From the NCBI GenBank assembly GCA_964521625.1, contig CAZFSM010000005.1:1-64000 (forward strand): a stretch of 64,000 nucleotides of DNA. Direction: 5' to 3'. The notes under the pieces were generated by a model. The model did not search any database, was not told where the DNA came from, and was given only the letters and a program-made list of their open reading frames with translations. Positions 49,713 through 57,820 of the stretch are shown one piece after another (within the stretch, counting starts at the first letter, position 1; the number at the start of each line of letters is the position of its first letter). The translations under genes and the position numbers were made by a program. This stretch comes from UBA1444 sp964521625. Lineage in GTDB: Bacteria; Bacillota; Negativicutes; UBA1444.

Positions 49713-50246
49713 ATGATGAACAACGATTGCGGAAATACGAGCGATGGCGCCCGAGTATGCCCGGAAGGCGCCCGTTATGTGGAAAAAATTCTCGCCGGGC
49801 CGCCCAGAACGGCAATACTAGCCTGTGAAGGCGGCTGTCTAAAAGGAGAAGTGGCGCGTGTCGCCGCGAATATGCTGGCCTATCAGCTGGAGCGGGATGC
49901 TTCGGTCCGAATCTGTCTGGGTGATGCCGTTACCGGCGAGTCCGGCTTTGTGAAACTGCTGGAAGAGGCGCCAAGAACCATTGTGATTGAAGGTTGTTTT
50001 TTGCATTGCGGCTCGCAGATCGTGAAGAAGCGGTTGCCTGATTTTGCGCCGGAAATTGTGGAGTCCAGTCGATTCTTGCACTTTGACCGCGACAAGTATT
50101 TTGAAATTTTTGATTTGCCCCGTGCTGAAATTGAGCAGTATGCGAAAACTGTTGCCGAGCATGTGCAGCAGACAAAGTTTCGCGGCGCTCCTGATGCGTC
50201 TGCAGAGATGGCGCAGGGATGCGGCAGCTGCGCTGCGTGTAAATAA
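49713..50246 (+). CDS. Putative zinc-binding protein (DGC family)
   Basis: 177 residues. Segments ILACEGGCLKGEVARVAANML, a conserved Cys in RICLGDA, and IVIEGCFLHCGSQIVKK match the DGC-type putative zinc-binding family, where the paired Cys residues bind metal. The C-terminus adds GCGSCAACK. Eleven Cys in all, consistent with a metal- or arsenic-binding role in this operon. Start ATG 49713 or 49716 after GGAGGC. Biochemical function unknown. Confidence 0.7.
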   Translation: MMNNDCGNTSDGARVCPEGARYVEKILAGPPRTAILACEGGCLKGEVARVAANMLAYQLERDASVRICLGDAVTGESGFVKLLEEAPRTIVIEGCFLHCGSQIVKKRLPDFAPEIVESSRFLHFDRDKYFEIFDLPRAEIEQYAKTVAEHVQQTKFRGAPDASAEMAQGCGSCAACK

Positions 50247-50285
50247 GCAAGCGACGTTAAGTACATAGACGGGTAATTGAGCAGC

Positions 50286-50309
50286 AAGCCGCCTCTTCAG
50301 GCGGTTTTT
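50286..50309 (+). terminator. Intrinsic terminator after the DGC gene
   Basis: CCGCCT (50289-50294), loop CTTC, AGGCGG (50299-50304) and TTTTTC. Ends the CMD-DGC unit. Confidence 0.8.
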
Positions 50310-50355
50310 CTTACCCACACGCGTTTCAAAATAGGGGAGTCATTCAGGACGCTGG

Positions 50356-50466
50356 GGCAAAAGCGTCAAAACGGTCGAGACCTATAAAGCGCGCCTTCTG
50401 GAAAAGCTGAATGTGACAAAGCGGTCGGAACTGGTCAAGTACGCGATCGAGCAGGGGTTGCTGTGA
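50356..50466 (+). pseudogene. Remnant of a LuxR/NarL-type response regulator (C-terminal HTH)
   Basis: An in-frame stretch of 36 codons ending in TGA reads GKSVKTVETYKARLLEKLNV then TKRSELVKYAIEQGLL, the last two helices of a NarL/FixJ-type DNA-binding domain (recognition helix SVKTVETYKARLLEKL). Nothing upstream encodes the rest: the preceding bases hold a terminator. The complete gene has been lost by deletion. It sits exactly between the ars cluster and the TetR gene. Confidence 0.8.
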
Positions 50467-50500
50467 ACAGAGGTTGAGTAAAAAATAATCGGTCTGATTA

Positions 50501-50529
50501 TTGACAAACAGTTCATTGTAATTTATTAT
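50501..50529 (+). promoter_or_regulatory. Promoter of the tetR gene
   Basis: Perfect TTGACA (50501-50506), 17-base spacer, TATTAT (50524-50529), with the palindromic operator starting at the next base. Confidence 0.85.
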
Positions 50530-50545
50530 TGACTTAAGTCAGTCA
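50530..50545. promoter_or_regulatory. TetR operator copy 1
   Basis: TGACTTAAGTCA palindrome extended by GTCA, immediately downstream of the -10 box. A near-identical site (TGACTAAAGTCAGTCA) lies at 51253-51268, before the next gene. Confidence 0.75.
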
Positions 50546-50565
50546 GGATGGATCGGAGGGAGATC

Positions 50566-51207
50566 ATGACCAGAATCAGCAAAGATCCGCAGGAGCGGAT
50601 GGCAGAAATTTTGGATACTGCTGAAGAGATGTTTTACGCCAATGGTTACCATGAAACGCAGATTAGTGATATTGTCAAAAAAATCGGCGTTGCCCAGGGA
50701 ACTTTCTATTATTATTTCAAATCCAAGGAAGAGATTCTGGAGGCGTTGATCTCACGTCAAGTACAGAGTGTAGCCAATAAGCAGGAGCAATGGGTAGCGG
50801 ACAAACAGCTAGGGCCGCAGCGAAAGCTCGAACTGGTTTTGGAATTGATGTTTCGTACCATCCGCTATAAGGACGGATTGCTGTTTGAGTTTTTGTACAA
50901 TGACCAATATCTCCATCTGATGGATAAACTGGTGAACAAGGGCAAACAGATTATTGCGCCATGTTTAACACGCGTGATCGAAGAAGGCCAGTCAAAGGGC
51001 GTGTTTCACGTCAATCACCCTGTGGTTGCGCAGGTTTTTGTCGGCGGTATCATGCACAGTGTATTTGATGCTACGTATGAAAAAGTTCCCGCTGCAATGT
51101 ATGCGCAATATGTGGAAACTGCGGCAAAGTTGATTGAAAAAACGCTGGGCCTGGCTGAACATTCATTGCGCTTATTGCCGGAAGAGAAGATGCCAGAAAA
51201 GGCATAA
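50566..51207 (+). CDS. TetR/AcrR-family transcriptional repressor
   Basis: 213 residues from ATG 50566 (GGAGGG 5 bases upstream). N-terminal HTH (about 12-58) with YHETQISDIVKKIGVAQGTFYYYFKSKEEI; divergent ligand-binding domain. Probably autoregulated through the palindrome at its promoter and also controlling the downstream gene, which begins behind the same palindrome. That target is now only a truncated TolC; TetR/AcrR repressors commonly govern drug or solvent efflux pumps. Confidence 0.9.
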   Translation: MTRISKDPQERMAEILDTAEEMFYANGYHETQISDIVKKIGVAQGTFYYYFKSKEEILEALISRQVQSVANKQEQWVADKQLGPQRKLELVLELMFRTIRYKDGLLFEFLYNDQYLHLMDKLVNKGKQIIAPCLTRVIEEGQSKGVFHVNHPVVAQVFVGGIMHSVFDATYEKVPAAMYAQYVETAAKLIEKTLGLAEHSLRLLPEEKMPEKA

Positions 51208-51252
51208 CGTTTCACAAGAGAGAAGTGGGACGTTTTTTTTATAAAACAATAC

Positions 51253-51268
51253 TGACTAAAGTCAGTCA
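51253..51268. promoter_or_regulatory. TetR operator copy 2
   Basis: TGACTAAAGTCAGTCA matches copy 1 at 15 of 16 positions. It lies 34 bases before the truncated TolC reading frame. Confidence 0.7.
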
Positions 51269-51302
51269 ATGCGGTGCTGAGCAAATTATGGGAGCGGATA
51301 AG

Positions 51303-51803
51303 ATGAAGGCAAAAGGCCAATGGCAAAAACAGACGGAGAAGTTGTGGAACGGGTTTGAAAAGCTGTACGGAAACTGGACCCTGTTTGATTCGGGACTAAC
51401 CGCCGGTAAGGTGAAACAGGCGGTGGAAGGCTACAAAAAGGCGCAGGAGCAGTTGAAACAGACAGTGGACAGTGTGCAGCTGGATGTGCGGTCGACCTAT
51501 CTGAGCCTGAAATCAGCCGAACAGAGTATCGCTACCAGCAGTTCAGCGGTTGGACTGGCCGAGGAGGATTACAAGATCAAGGTCACTCGCTACCAGGCCG
51601 GCGTGGGAACCAATCTGGACGTGCTGGACGCACAGGTGGCGCTGACTACGGCCAAGAACAATTACCTGCAGGCAATGTACAATAAAAAAAGCCTATTATT
51701 AATGAGGGACAGAAAGCTGCGAATGATTCGACGAAATTTTCAGTTAACAGCAAAGGATAAGCGCCCCATTAATCGAATACTATATATGTATTATATGTAT
51801 TAG
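51303..51803 (+). pseudogene. Truncated and rearranged TolC-family outer-membrane efflux protein
   Basis: The frame begins with a proper ATG and GGGAG site, then about 23 residues (KAKGQWQKQTEKLWNGFEK) of unknown origin fused to the C-terminal half of a TolC protein: WTLFDSGLTAGKVKQA, coiled-coil helices with VRSTYLSLKSAEQSI, RYQAGVGTNLDVLDAQVAL and NNYLQAMY. The end (after AMYN) departs from the family and is probably out of frame. The N-terminal half of the barrel and periplasmic helices are missing, so it cannot form a channel. It supports a diderm origin of the genome. No inner-membrane pump genes are present. Confidence 0.75.
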
Positions 51804-51861
51804 CAATGCTGGCGGCTCCGGAGCCCGCAAATTTTCATTTTTTATTTAAATGAGGTGCACG

Positions 51862-54288
51862 ATGAAATCAAAGCAGAAAGTGTTGCGAACCCATAATACG
51901 GGTTTGGGTCAATGGAACCTTGACTTGCTGAACAACAAACTGCATTGGTCGGAAGGAGTTTGGCAGCTGTTTGAAATCACTCCAGCTCAATTCGGTGCGA
52001 CCTATGAAGCGTTTTTAAATCTTGTTCATCCTGACGACAGAGAAAGCGTCAACCATGCCTACAATGAATCTTTGAAAAACAAACAAGTCTACGAGATTGC
52101 CCATCGTTTGCTGATGAAGGACGGACGGATCAAATGGGTGAATGAAATCTGTCATACGGATTATGATTCCCAGGGAAACCCTGTGCGCTCCGTGGGTATT
52201 GTTCAGGATATCACGGAACGGAGAATTATCGAAGATACCCAGCACTTTTTGGTTCACAGCGGTTATCGCAACCCCGAAGAGGATTTTTTCGCGTCGCTGG
52301 CACGTTTTCTTGGCGATACACTTGGGGTTTACTATGTATGCATCGACCGGCTGTCAGGGGACCGGCTGTCGGCCCAGACCGTCGCGGTCTACTGTGACGG
52401 TCATTTTGAGGATAATTTGGAGTACACGCTGGCCGACACTCCCTGCGGCGTTCTCCTCGGCCAACCCATCTGTCATTTTCCGCGCAATGTATGCGCCCTG
52501 TTTCCCGGCGATCCGGCCCTCCAGACCCTGGCAGCCGAAAGTTATATCGGAACCACGCTCTGGGGTTTCGACGGCAAACCGATCGGCCTGATCGCCCTAC
52601 TTGACCGCAAGCCCATGGAGAACAAACACTTGGCGGAAGCGATCCTCAAAATGGTTTCCGTCCGCGCCGCCGGAGAGTTGGAACGACAACAAGGCATCGC
52701 GACCCTGCGGCAGAGTGCCGAAACGCAGCGTGTTCTGGCCGAAATCGCGCAGGCAACGGTGCTGTCAGGGTCCCTGGACGAATTGTTTGCGACCATCCAT
52801 CATCTGGTGGGGCAGGTCTTGCCAGCAAAAAACTTTCTTATCAACATTCTGGACTCGACAACCCAGGAAATTTTAGTGCCGTATCGCGCGGACGATATCA
52901 CTTTCATTCCGGCTCGACGGCCAGTTGACAAAGGCATGACGGAATATATCATGCGACTGGGCAAGGCTGTCTATATTACTCCGGAGGAACAGGACCGACT
53001 GAGTGCGGCTGGAGAATATACTCTGGCAAAAGTGCAGAATATGCAAAGAATGCATTACTTGGGCGCGCCGCTCATCGATTCGCAGGGAACCCCCTTTGGT
53101 GTTATGTCGTTGTTCTTGAAGGAAGGTTCGCATTCTTTCCAACCGGGCGACGTCGAGGTGCTCTCCATCATCGCCGCGCAGGCCTCGATGGCGATTGAGC
53201 GCAAGCGGGCGGAGGAAAACAGCCGAGTCAGCCAGGCCCGCTATCAAGCAATCATGGAACAATCCTCTGAGGCGCTGGCCTTGATCGATATCGAGACGCA
53301 GGAAGTTTTGGAGCTCAACCGTCGTTTTACGGAACTGTTGGGCTATTCTCTGCCGGAGGACAAACCTTTGTATGTCCATCATTTTGTTGCGGATACAAAA
53401 CGTAATCTGGATGAAGTTCATAACTCTATAATACGGCAACAAGTCGGTTTGAGAGCTTCCGCAAGAATCGTGCGCCATAAAAACGGGCATGAAGTGCACG
53501 TCGAACGATCCGTCACGCTGATCAACACCGCAGGAAAGAATTATCTGCTGGCCAGTATGCGCGACACTACGATAGAACGCCGCCGCCAGGCGTCGCTGGA
53601 CCGGGACCTTGAGCTTGCTCGGCAGGTGCAGCGGCAATTGCTGCCCGAGTTGTCTGCGTCTCATTTTGTCATTATCCGGAAATTCTATTACCCAGCCAAA
53701 GTCATCAGCGGTGATTCCTACCACCTGGAATGGCGCAACGAAGGGAAACTGCTTCGCGGCTTCTTGCTCGATGTTTCCGGGCATGGCCTGGGGACGGCGC
53801 TGCAGACGGCTTCCATCAAGGTGCTGTTGCAGGAGACATCCATATCCCAGCTGGCCCTGAGACAGCAGCTGCAATGGGTAAATTCGCGGGCGGCGAAGTA
53901 CTTCACGGATGGCGCCTATGCCGCAATCCTCGGTTTTGAGCTGGACCTGGCCAAAAGGGAGCTGCGTTATATCGGCGCTGGGATTACCTGCTTTCATGCC
54001 AACGGCAGGAAGATCGCGACGCCGGGCATGTTCGTAGGGCTGTGGGATGACGCGGAGTTCACCGCAGGAGTGCTTCCCGTCAAGGAAGGCGACGGTCTCT
54101 ATTTTCTTACCGATGGATTCACCGACGCCCTGTCGCAGCCAGAGAACGTGGCTTTCTGGTCACCGGGCGGAAAGGAATTCGATGCGGACGTGGCGGCGCT
54201 GGAGAGACTCGCGCAGAGCGGCAGGCTGCGCGATGACGCGACAGGGATATGTATCCGCGTGCAGTCGTTACCAGGCAAGGAGGCGTGA
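51862..54288 (+). CDS. PAS-GAF-GAF-PAS-PP2C sensor phosphatase
   Basis: 808 residues, no membrane helix. Order: PAS (about 10-125), GAF 1 (about 135-275), GAF 2 (about 290-450, VLAEIAQATVLSGSLDELF onward), PAS (about 455-570), and a C-terminal SpoIIE-type PP2C phosphatase (about 575-805) with ISGDSYH, DVSGHGLGTALQ and a final RDDATGICI motif. The metal-binding Asp residues appear present. ATG 51862 after GAGGTG. It lies 4 bases upstream of a second phosphatase gene of similar design and is probably co-transcribed with it. No substrate STAS protein is encoded nearby. Confidence 0.88.
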   Translation: MKSKQKVLRTHNTGLGQWNLDLLNNKLHWSEGVWQLFEITPAQFGATYEAFLNLVHPDDRESVNHAYNESLKNKQVYEIAHRLLMKDGRIKWVNEICHTDYDSQGNPVRSVGIVQDITERRIIEDTQHFLVHSGYRNPEEDFFASLARFLGDTLGVYYVCIDRLSGDRLSAQTVAVYCDGHFEDNLEYTLADTPCGVLLGQPICHFPRNVCALFPGDPALQTLAAESYIGTTLWGFDGKPIGLIALLDRKPMENKHLAEAILKMVSVRAAGELERQQGIATLRQSAETQRVLAEIAQATVLSGSLDELFATIHHLVGQVLPAKNFLINILDSTTQEILVPYRADDITFIPARRPVDKGMTEYIMRLGKAVYITPEEQDRLSAAGEYTLAKVQNMQRMHYLGAPLIDSQGTPFGVMSLFLKEGSHSFQPGDVEVLSIIAAQASMAIERKRAEENSRVSQARYQAIMEQSSEALALIDIETQEVLELNRRFTELLGYSLPEDKPLYVHHFVADTKRNLDEVHNSIIRQQVGLRASARIVRHKNGHEVHVERSVTLINTAGKNYLLASMRDTTIERRRQASLDRDLELARQVQRQLLPELSASHFVIIRKFYYPAKVISGDSYHLEWRNEGKLLRGFLLDVSGHGLGTALQTASIKVLLQETSISQLALRQQLQWVNSRAAKYFTDGAYAAILGFELDLAKRELRYIGAGITCFHANGRKIATPGMFVGLWDDAEFTAGVLPVKEGDGLYFLTDGFTDALSQPENVAFWSPGGKEFDADVAALERLAQSGRLRDDATGICIRVQSLPGKEA

Positions 54289-54292
54289 GGCA

Positions 54293-57241
54293 ATGAAGCA
54301 CGGACACAAGATGCCCTATTTCGTTGGGTTTTTGTTGTTGATTTTATTGCTGATCGGGTGGGTGGGGAACTCTTCTGTCAACAAGGTTGCGCAGCTGACA
54401 GAAGACCTTTATGAACATCCGCTGGCCGTATCGACAGCCGTGCTTCGCATTTACGCCAATGTCATCATTATGCACCGGGCGATGAAGGACATCGTGCTGA
54501 CGGATTCGCAGGAAGCGGCGGCGCCCTATCGCAAGATCGTCGACCAAACAGAAGAAAAAGTCTTGGCGGACTTCCGGCTGGTCGAGGAACGTTTCCTGGG
54601 GGATCTGTCCACAGAGCAGGCGGCACGAGACGCCTTCCTCGCCTGGAGCCCGATTCGCGGAGAAGTGCTTCGCCTGGTTTCCGAGGGAAAACGCCGGGAA
54701 GCCGCGATTCTTAGTCAAACAATAAGCGCCCGTCAAGTGGAAGAAGTTGAAACCAAAATCAACGCCCTGCGTGATTTTGCCAGAAATAAATCGCAGGAAT
54801 TTCTCGCGTCAGCTCAAAAAACCCGCTCGCAGACAGCCGGTTTTGTCTGGTTTACGCTATGCGCCGCGGTTCTCCTCGCAGGCTTTGTCGCGTACAAAGC
54901 CATTCTCCTGGAAACCAACCTGCAGGAACTAAACACCGACATGGACCAAAAAGTCCAGCTGCGTACGACAGAACTGACAAGAGCCACTGAAAGCCTGGCA
55001 GCCGCGAATGAAGAATTGCGCACGCAACAGGAAGAAATTACCGCGATGAACGAGGAGCTTACGGCACAAAACGAAGAGATGACGGCGATGAATGAAGAAG
55101 TCGCGGCGCTAAATGAAAACCTCACGGGCATGAACGAAGAGCTGGAGCAGCGTGTTGACGAAAGAACAGCCGATTTGGCAGGAGCTCATCAGGAACTGAC
55201 CGCGCAGTATGAAGAACTGGTGCAATCGCAGGATTCGCTGCGCCACAGTGCTGAAATACAGGATGTTTTGCGAAAAATTGCGGAAGCGGCGCTGCTGTCC
55301 CCTTCGCTAAACGAAATGTACGCGACGGTCCATCACCTGGTTGAGAAGGTGCTGCCTGCAGGGAATATGTATATTTCCCTCCTGGATGAGGCCAAAGGAC
55401 AAATTGTGCGCCCTTATTGCGTGGATGAATCGAAGGCTGTTCTCCGGACGAGGCCTGTGGGGAAAGGGTTGACGGAATATTTCATGCGGATGGGCCGCAC
55501 TGTGCATGTGACGGCGGCAGCTTTCAAAGCCTTGCGGGAGAGCGGCGAAGTCGACCTGTATTATGCGCCGATCTTTGAATGCATTGGCGTTCCTATGCGG
55601 GATTCACATGAGAAAATTTTTGGCGTGATCACAATTTATGTCACCGAAGAGATGCAACCGTTTGAAGAGGAAGACAGTATTGTAATGACGATTGTTGCAT
55701 CGCAGGTGGCGATGGCGATCGAGCGCAAGCAGGCGGAAGAAGCGCTGCGGGAAAGCGAGCTGCGGTTCAAGGAACTGCACGATGCCTCTTTTGGCGGCAT
55801 TACCATCCATGAACAAGGAATCATTGCCGTTTGCAACGAAGGGCTCGCCAGAATGACGGGTTTTTCTTCGGCGGAACTTGTCGGGATGGCTGGCCTCCGG
55901 CTGATTGCGCCGGATTGGCGTGAACTGGTGATGCGCAATAGTGTAAGCGGTTTTGAACAGGCCTACGATGTGGAAGGCCTCCGCAAAGACGGCTCCATCT
56001 ATCCTATGAGAATCCAGGGCAGAAATGTTCTTTATCGGGGCCGCAGAGCGAGGGTTACGGAATTTCGGGATATCACCGAACACAAACAGGCGGAGGAAGC
56101 GCTGGCAAAAATGGAAGCCAGGCGGGAACAGGAGCTCCATCGTGACGCTCAGTTGGCAACCCGGGTGCAGAACGCGCTGCTGTCGGCGCCCGATGAGTCG
56201 GATTATTTGCAAATCACCACCGTGTGCCAACCTTTCGGGTATGTCGGCGGCGACCTGTATTTCCTGGACTGGCGGTATGGCGGCAATCTGCTGCGCGGCT
56301 TCCTCGTCGATGCTGCAGGACACGGGCTTTCCACGGCGCTGCATACCGCTTCCCTGCATGTGTTGCTGCGGGAAGTCAACGAGCGCGACCTGCCGCTGTC
56401 CGATGCGATGCGCTGGCTCAACCGCCGCGTTGCCGAATATTTTGACGAGGGAATTTTCGCGGGAGCCCTGGGCTTTGAACTTGATTTGCAAACCCGGGAG
56501 CTGCGCTGGGTTTGCGCAGGCATCCCCAAAATCATGGTCGCCACGCGAAAAAAACAGGGTGCCCTGGAATGTCCAGGCATGTGCCTGGGAATCAGTGTGG
56601 ACGAGACTTTCGAAACGCATATGTTGACAGTTGATGTTGGCGATTCCCTGTACTTTATGACCGACGGGTTGGCCGGAGTCCTGGGACAACAGGCAGAATT
56701 GCCTCTGGAACGCTATCCGGAGATGGTAGAGCTTCTACAGACCCTGTCGAAATCCGAGTCCCGCCGGGACGACGCCACGGCCGTCTGCCTCTACGTGCGT
56801 TCGCTGCCGCAGTCGCTTGTCCGGCAGGACGGCTGGCCCCGCCTCATCCGCTTCAACGGCTACGGCGACTACCAGCGGCTCAAAGGCGAAGTGGCTAAAA
56901 TTCTGGCGGAAGTGACCGGACTGCCGCACTCGCTCCAGGAAGTCGCCGTGCACGAGGCGCTGGCGAATGCGATGGAGTGCCGGGACGGAGTGCCGCGCCA
57001 ACACAAGGCGCGCCTGCGCTTCAACAAGGTGGGCGGTCGTCTCATCGTGCGGGTGAAGACCTCGCGCATAGGTTTTGCCGGCAACGCCGTTTTGCGCCGA
57101 CTGCGGCAGCATCCTGAAGAGATGTTCTCCTTCGGCGAAGACGCCTCGATGGGGCGCGGGATCCCGATGATGCTTTCGATGTCCCACAAGATGATCTACA
57201 ACAGCGAGGGAACCGAGGTCCTGCTGGCGTGGAAACTTTGA
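54293..57241 (+). CDS. Membrane receptor with PP2C phosphatase and RsbW-like kinase domains
   Basis: 982 residues. Order: transmembrane helix (about 9-25), four-helix-bundle ligand-binding domain (about 28-178), second helix (about 183-205), coiled coil with repeated MNEELTA/MNEEMTA units (about 235-290), GAF (about 325-480), PAS (about 490-605), PP2C phosphatase (about 630-835; VGGDLYF, DAAGHGLSTALH, RRDDATAVCL) and a C-terminal HATPase_c domain of the anti-sigma-kinase type (about 850-982; EVAVHEALANAM and MGRGIPMM). Phosphatase and opposing kinase in one chain is the notable feature. ATG 54293 lies 4 bases after the previous stop, with AAGGAGG upstream; a longer upstream reading is an artefact. 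Confidence 0.88.
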   Translation: MKHGHKMPYFVGFLLLILLLIGWVGNSSVNKVAQLTEDLYEHPLAVSTAVLRIYANVIIMHRAMKDIVLTDSQEAAAPYRKIVDQTEEKVLADFRLVEERFLGDLSTEQAARDAFLAWSPIRGEVLRLVSEGKRREAAILSQTISARQVEEVETKINALRDFARNKSQEFLASAQKTRSQTAGFVWFTLCAAVLLAGFVAYKAILLETNLQELNTDMDQKVQLRTTELTRATESLAAANEELRTQQEEITAMNEELTAQNEEMTAMNEEVAALNENLTGMNEELEQRVDERTADLAGAHQELTAQYEELVQSQDSLRHSAEIQDVLRKIAEAALLSPSLNEMYATVHHLVEKVLPAGNMYISLLDEAKGQIVRPYCVDESKAVLRTRPVGKGLTEYFMRMGRTVHVTAAAFKALRESGEVDLYYAPIFECIGVPMRDSHEKIFGVITIYVTEEMQPFEEEDSIVMTIVASQVAMAIERKQAEEALRESELRFKELHDASFGGITIHEQGIIAVCNEGLARMTGFSSAELVGMAGLRLIAPDWRELVMRNSVSGFEQAYDVEGLRKDGSIYPMRIQGRNVLYRGRRARVTEFRDITEHKQAEEALAKMEARREQELHRDAQLATRVQNALLSAPDESDYLQITTVCQPFGYVGGDLYFLDWRYGGNLLRGFLVDAAGHGLSTALHTASLHVLLREVNERDLPLSDAMRWLNRRVAEYFDEGIFAGALGFELDLQTRELRWVCAGIPKIMVATRKKQGALECPGMCLGISVDETFETHMLTVDVGDSLYFMTDGLAGVLGQQAELPLERYPEMVELLQTLSKSESRRDDATAVCLYVRSLPQSLVRQDGWPRLIRFNGYGDYQRLKGEVAKILAEVTGLPHSLQEVAVHEALANAMECRDGVPRQHKARLRFNKVGGRLIVRVKTSRIGFAGNAVLRRLRQHPEEMFSFGEDASMGRGIPMMLSMSHKMIYNSEGTEVLLAWKL

Positions 57242-57418
57242 GAAGCGCGGAATATATTGATGGGGATAATTCATGGGTGAGTGAGCAATAATATAGGCGC
57301 TGCGGTCATAGCGAAGCCAAGCATCGCAAAATAACTCTTGCAAAATGAAATCGTTTGTCTTATCATATAAATAAAATTAAATATGTAGAAATGAAATACT
57401 GGATGAGGAGGCGAAGCC

Positions 57419-57820
57419 ATGGCAACTGGGATAAAACCGGACAAGGAAAAAGAATTGTGGGATCTGCATCTCAGCGGCAAAACAGCGCTTGAACTGGCGG
57501 AAATCTTTAAGGCGCTTGGCGACGAAACCCGGCTGACCATCTTACAGTTGCTGGTTGGTAGAGAACTTTGTGTATGCGACATTCTGGACTCGTTTGCCAT
57601 GTCGCAGCCGGCCATCTCGCATCACCTAAAAATTTTACGTCAGGCAGGGGTGGTCCGCGACAAGCGGGAAGGCAAATGGATTTACTACAGCCTAAATCCG
57701 ACGAGTTTGGATATGCTCAGCTGCGTTTTGTGTTCACTGCAACGGGATGCCGATAAAAAATCCCGTACCGGTCGCTGTGTGCAGGGCTGTCCGCAAGAAA
57801 GAAGGGGTAATCATGTTTGA
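57419..57820 (+). CDS. ArsR-family metalloregulator 2
   Basis: 133 residues with the As(III)-type box RELCVCDIL (Cys51, Cys53) and recognition helix MSQPAISHHLKILRQAG. C-terminal CVLC and CVQGC pairs could add metal ligands. ATG after GAGGAGG. It overlaps the permease gene by 8 bases and heads a cluster of permease, ArsN-like acetyltransferase and metal ATPase. A partial palindrome CATAT/ATATG lies just upstream (57364-57385). Confidence 0.9.
   Translation: MATGIKPDKEKELWDLHLSGKTALELAEIFKALGDETRLTILQLLVGRELCVCDILDSFAMSQPAISHHLKILRQAGVVRDKREGKWIYYSLNPTSLDMLSCVLCSLQRDADKKSRTGRCVQGCPQERRGNHV

Noticed and set aside
54047..54292. Upstream extension of the 982-residue phosphatase
   Set aside because: It reads the previous gene in another frame; the ATG at 54293 with AAGGAGG is clearly the start.
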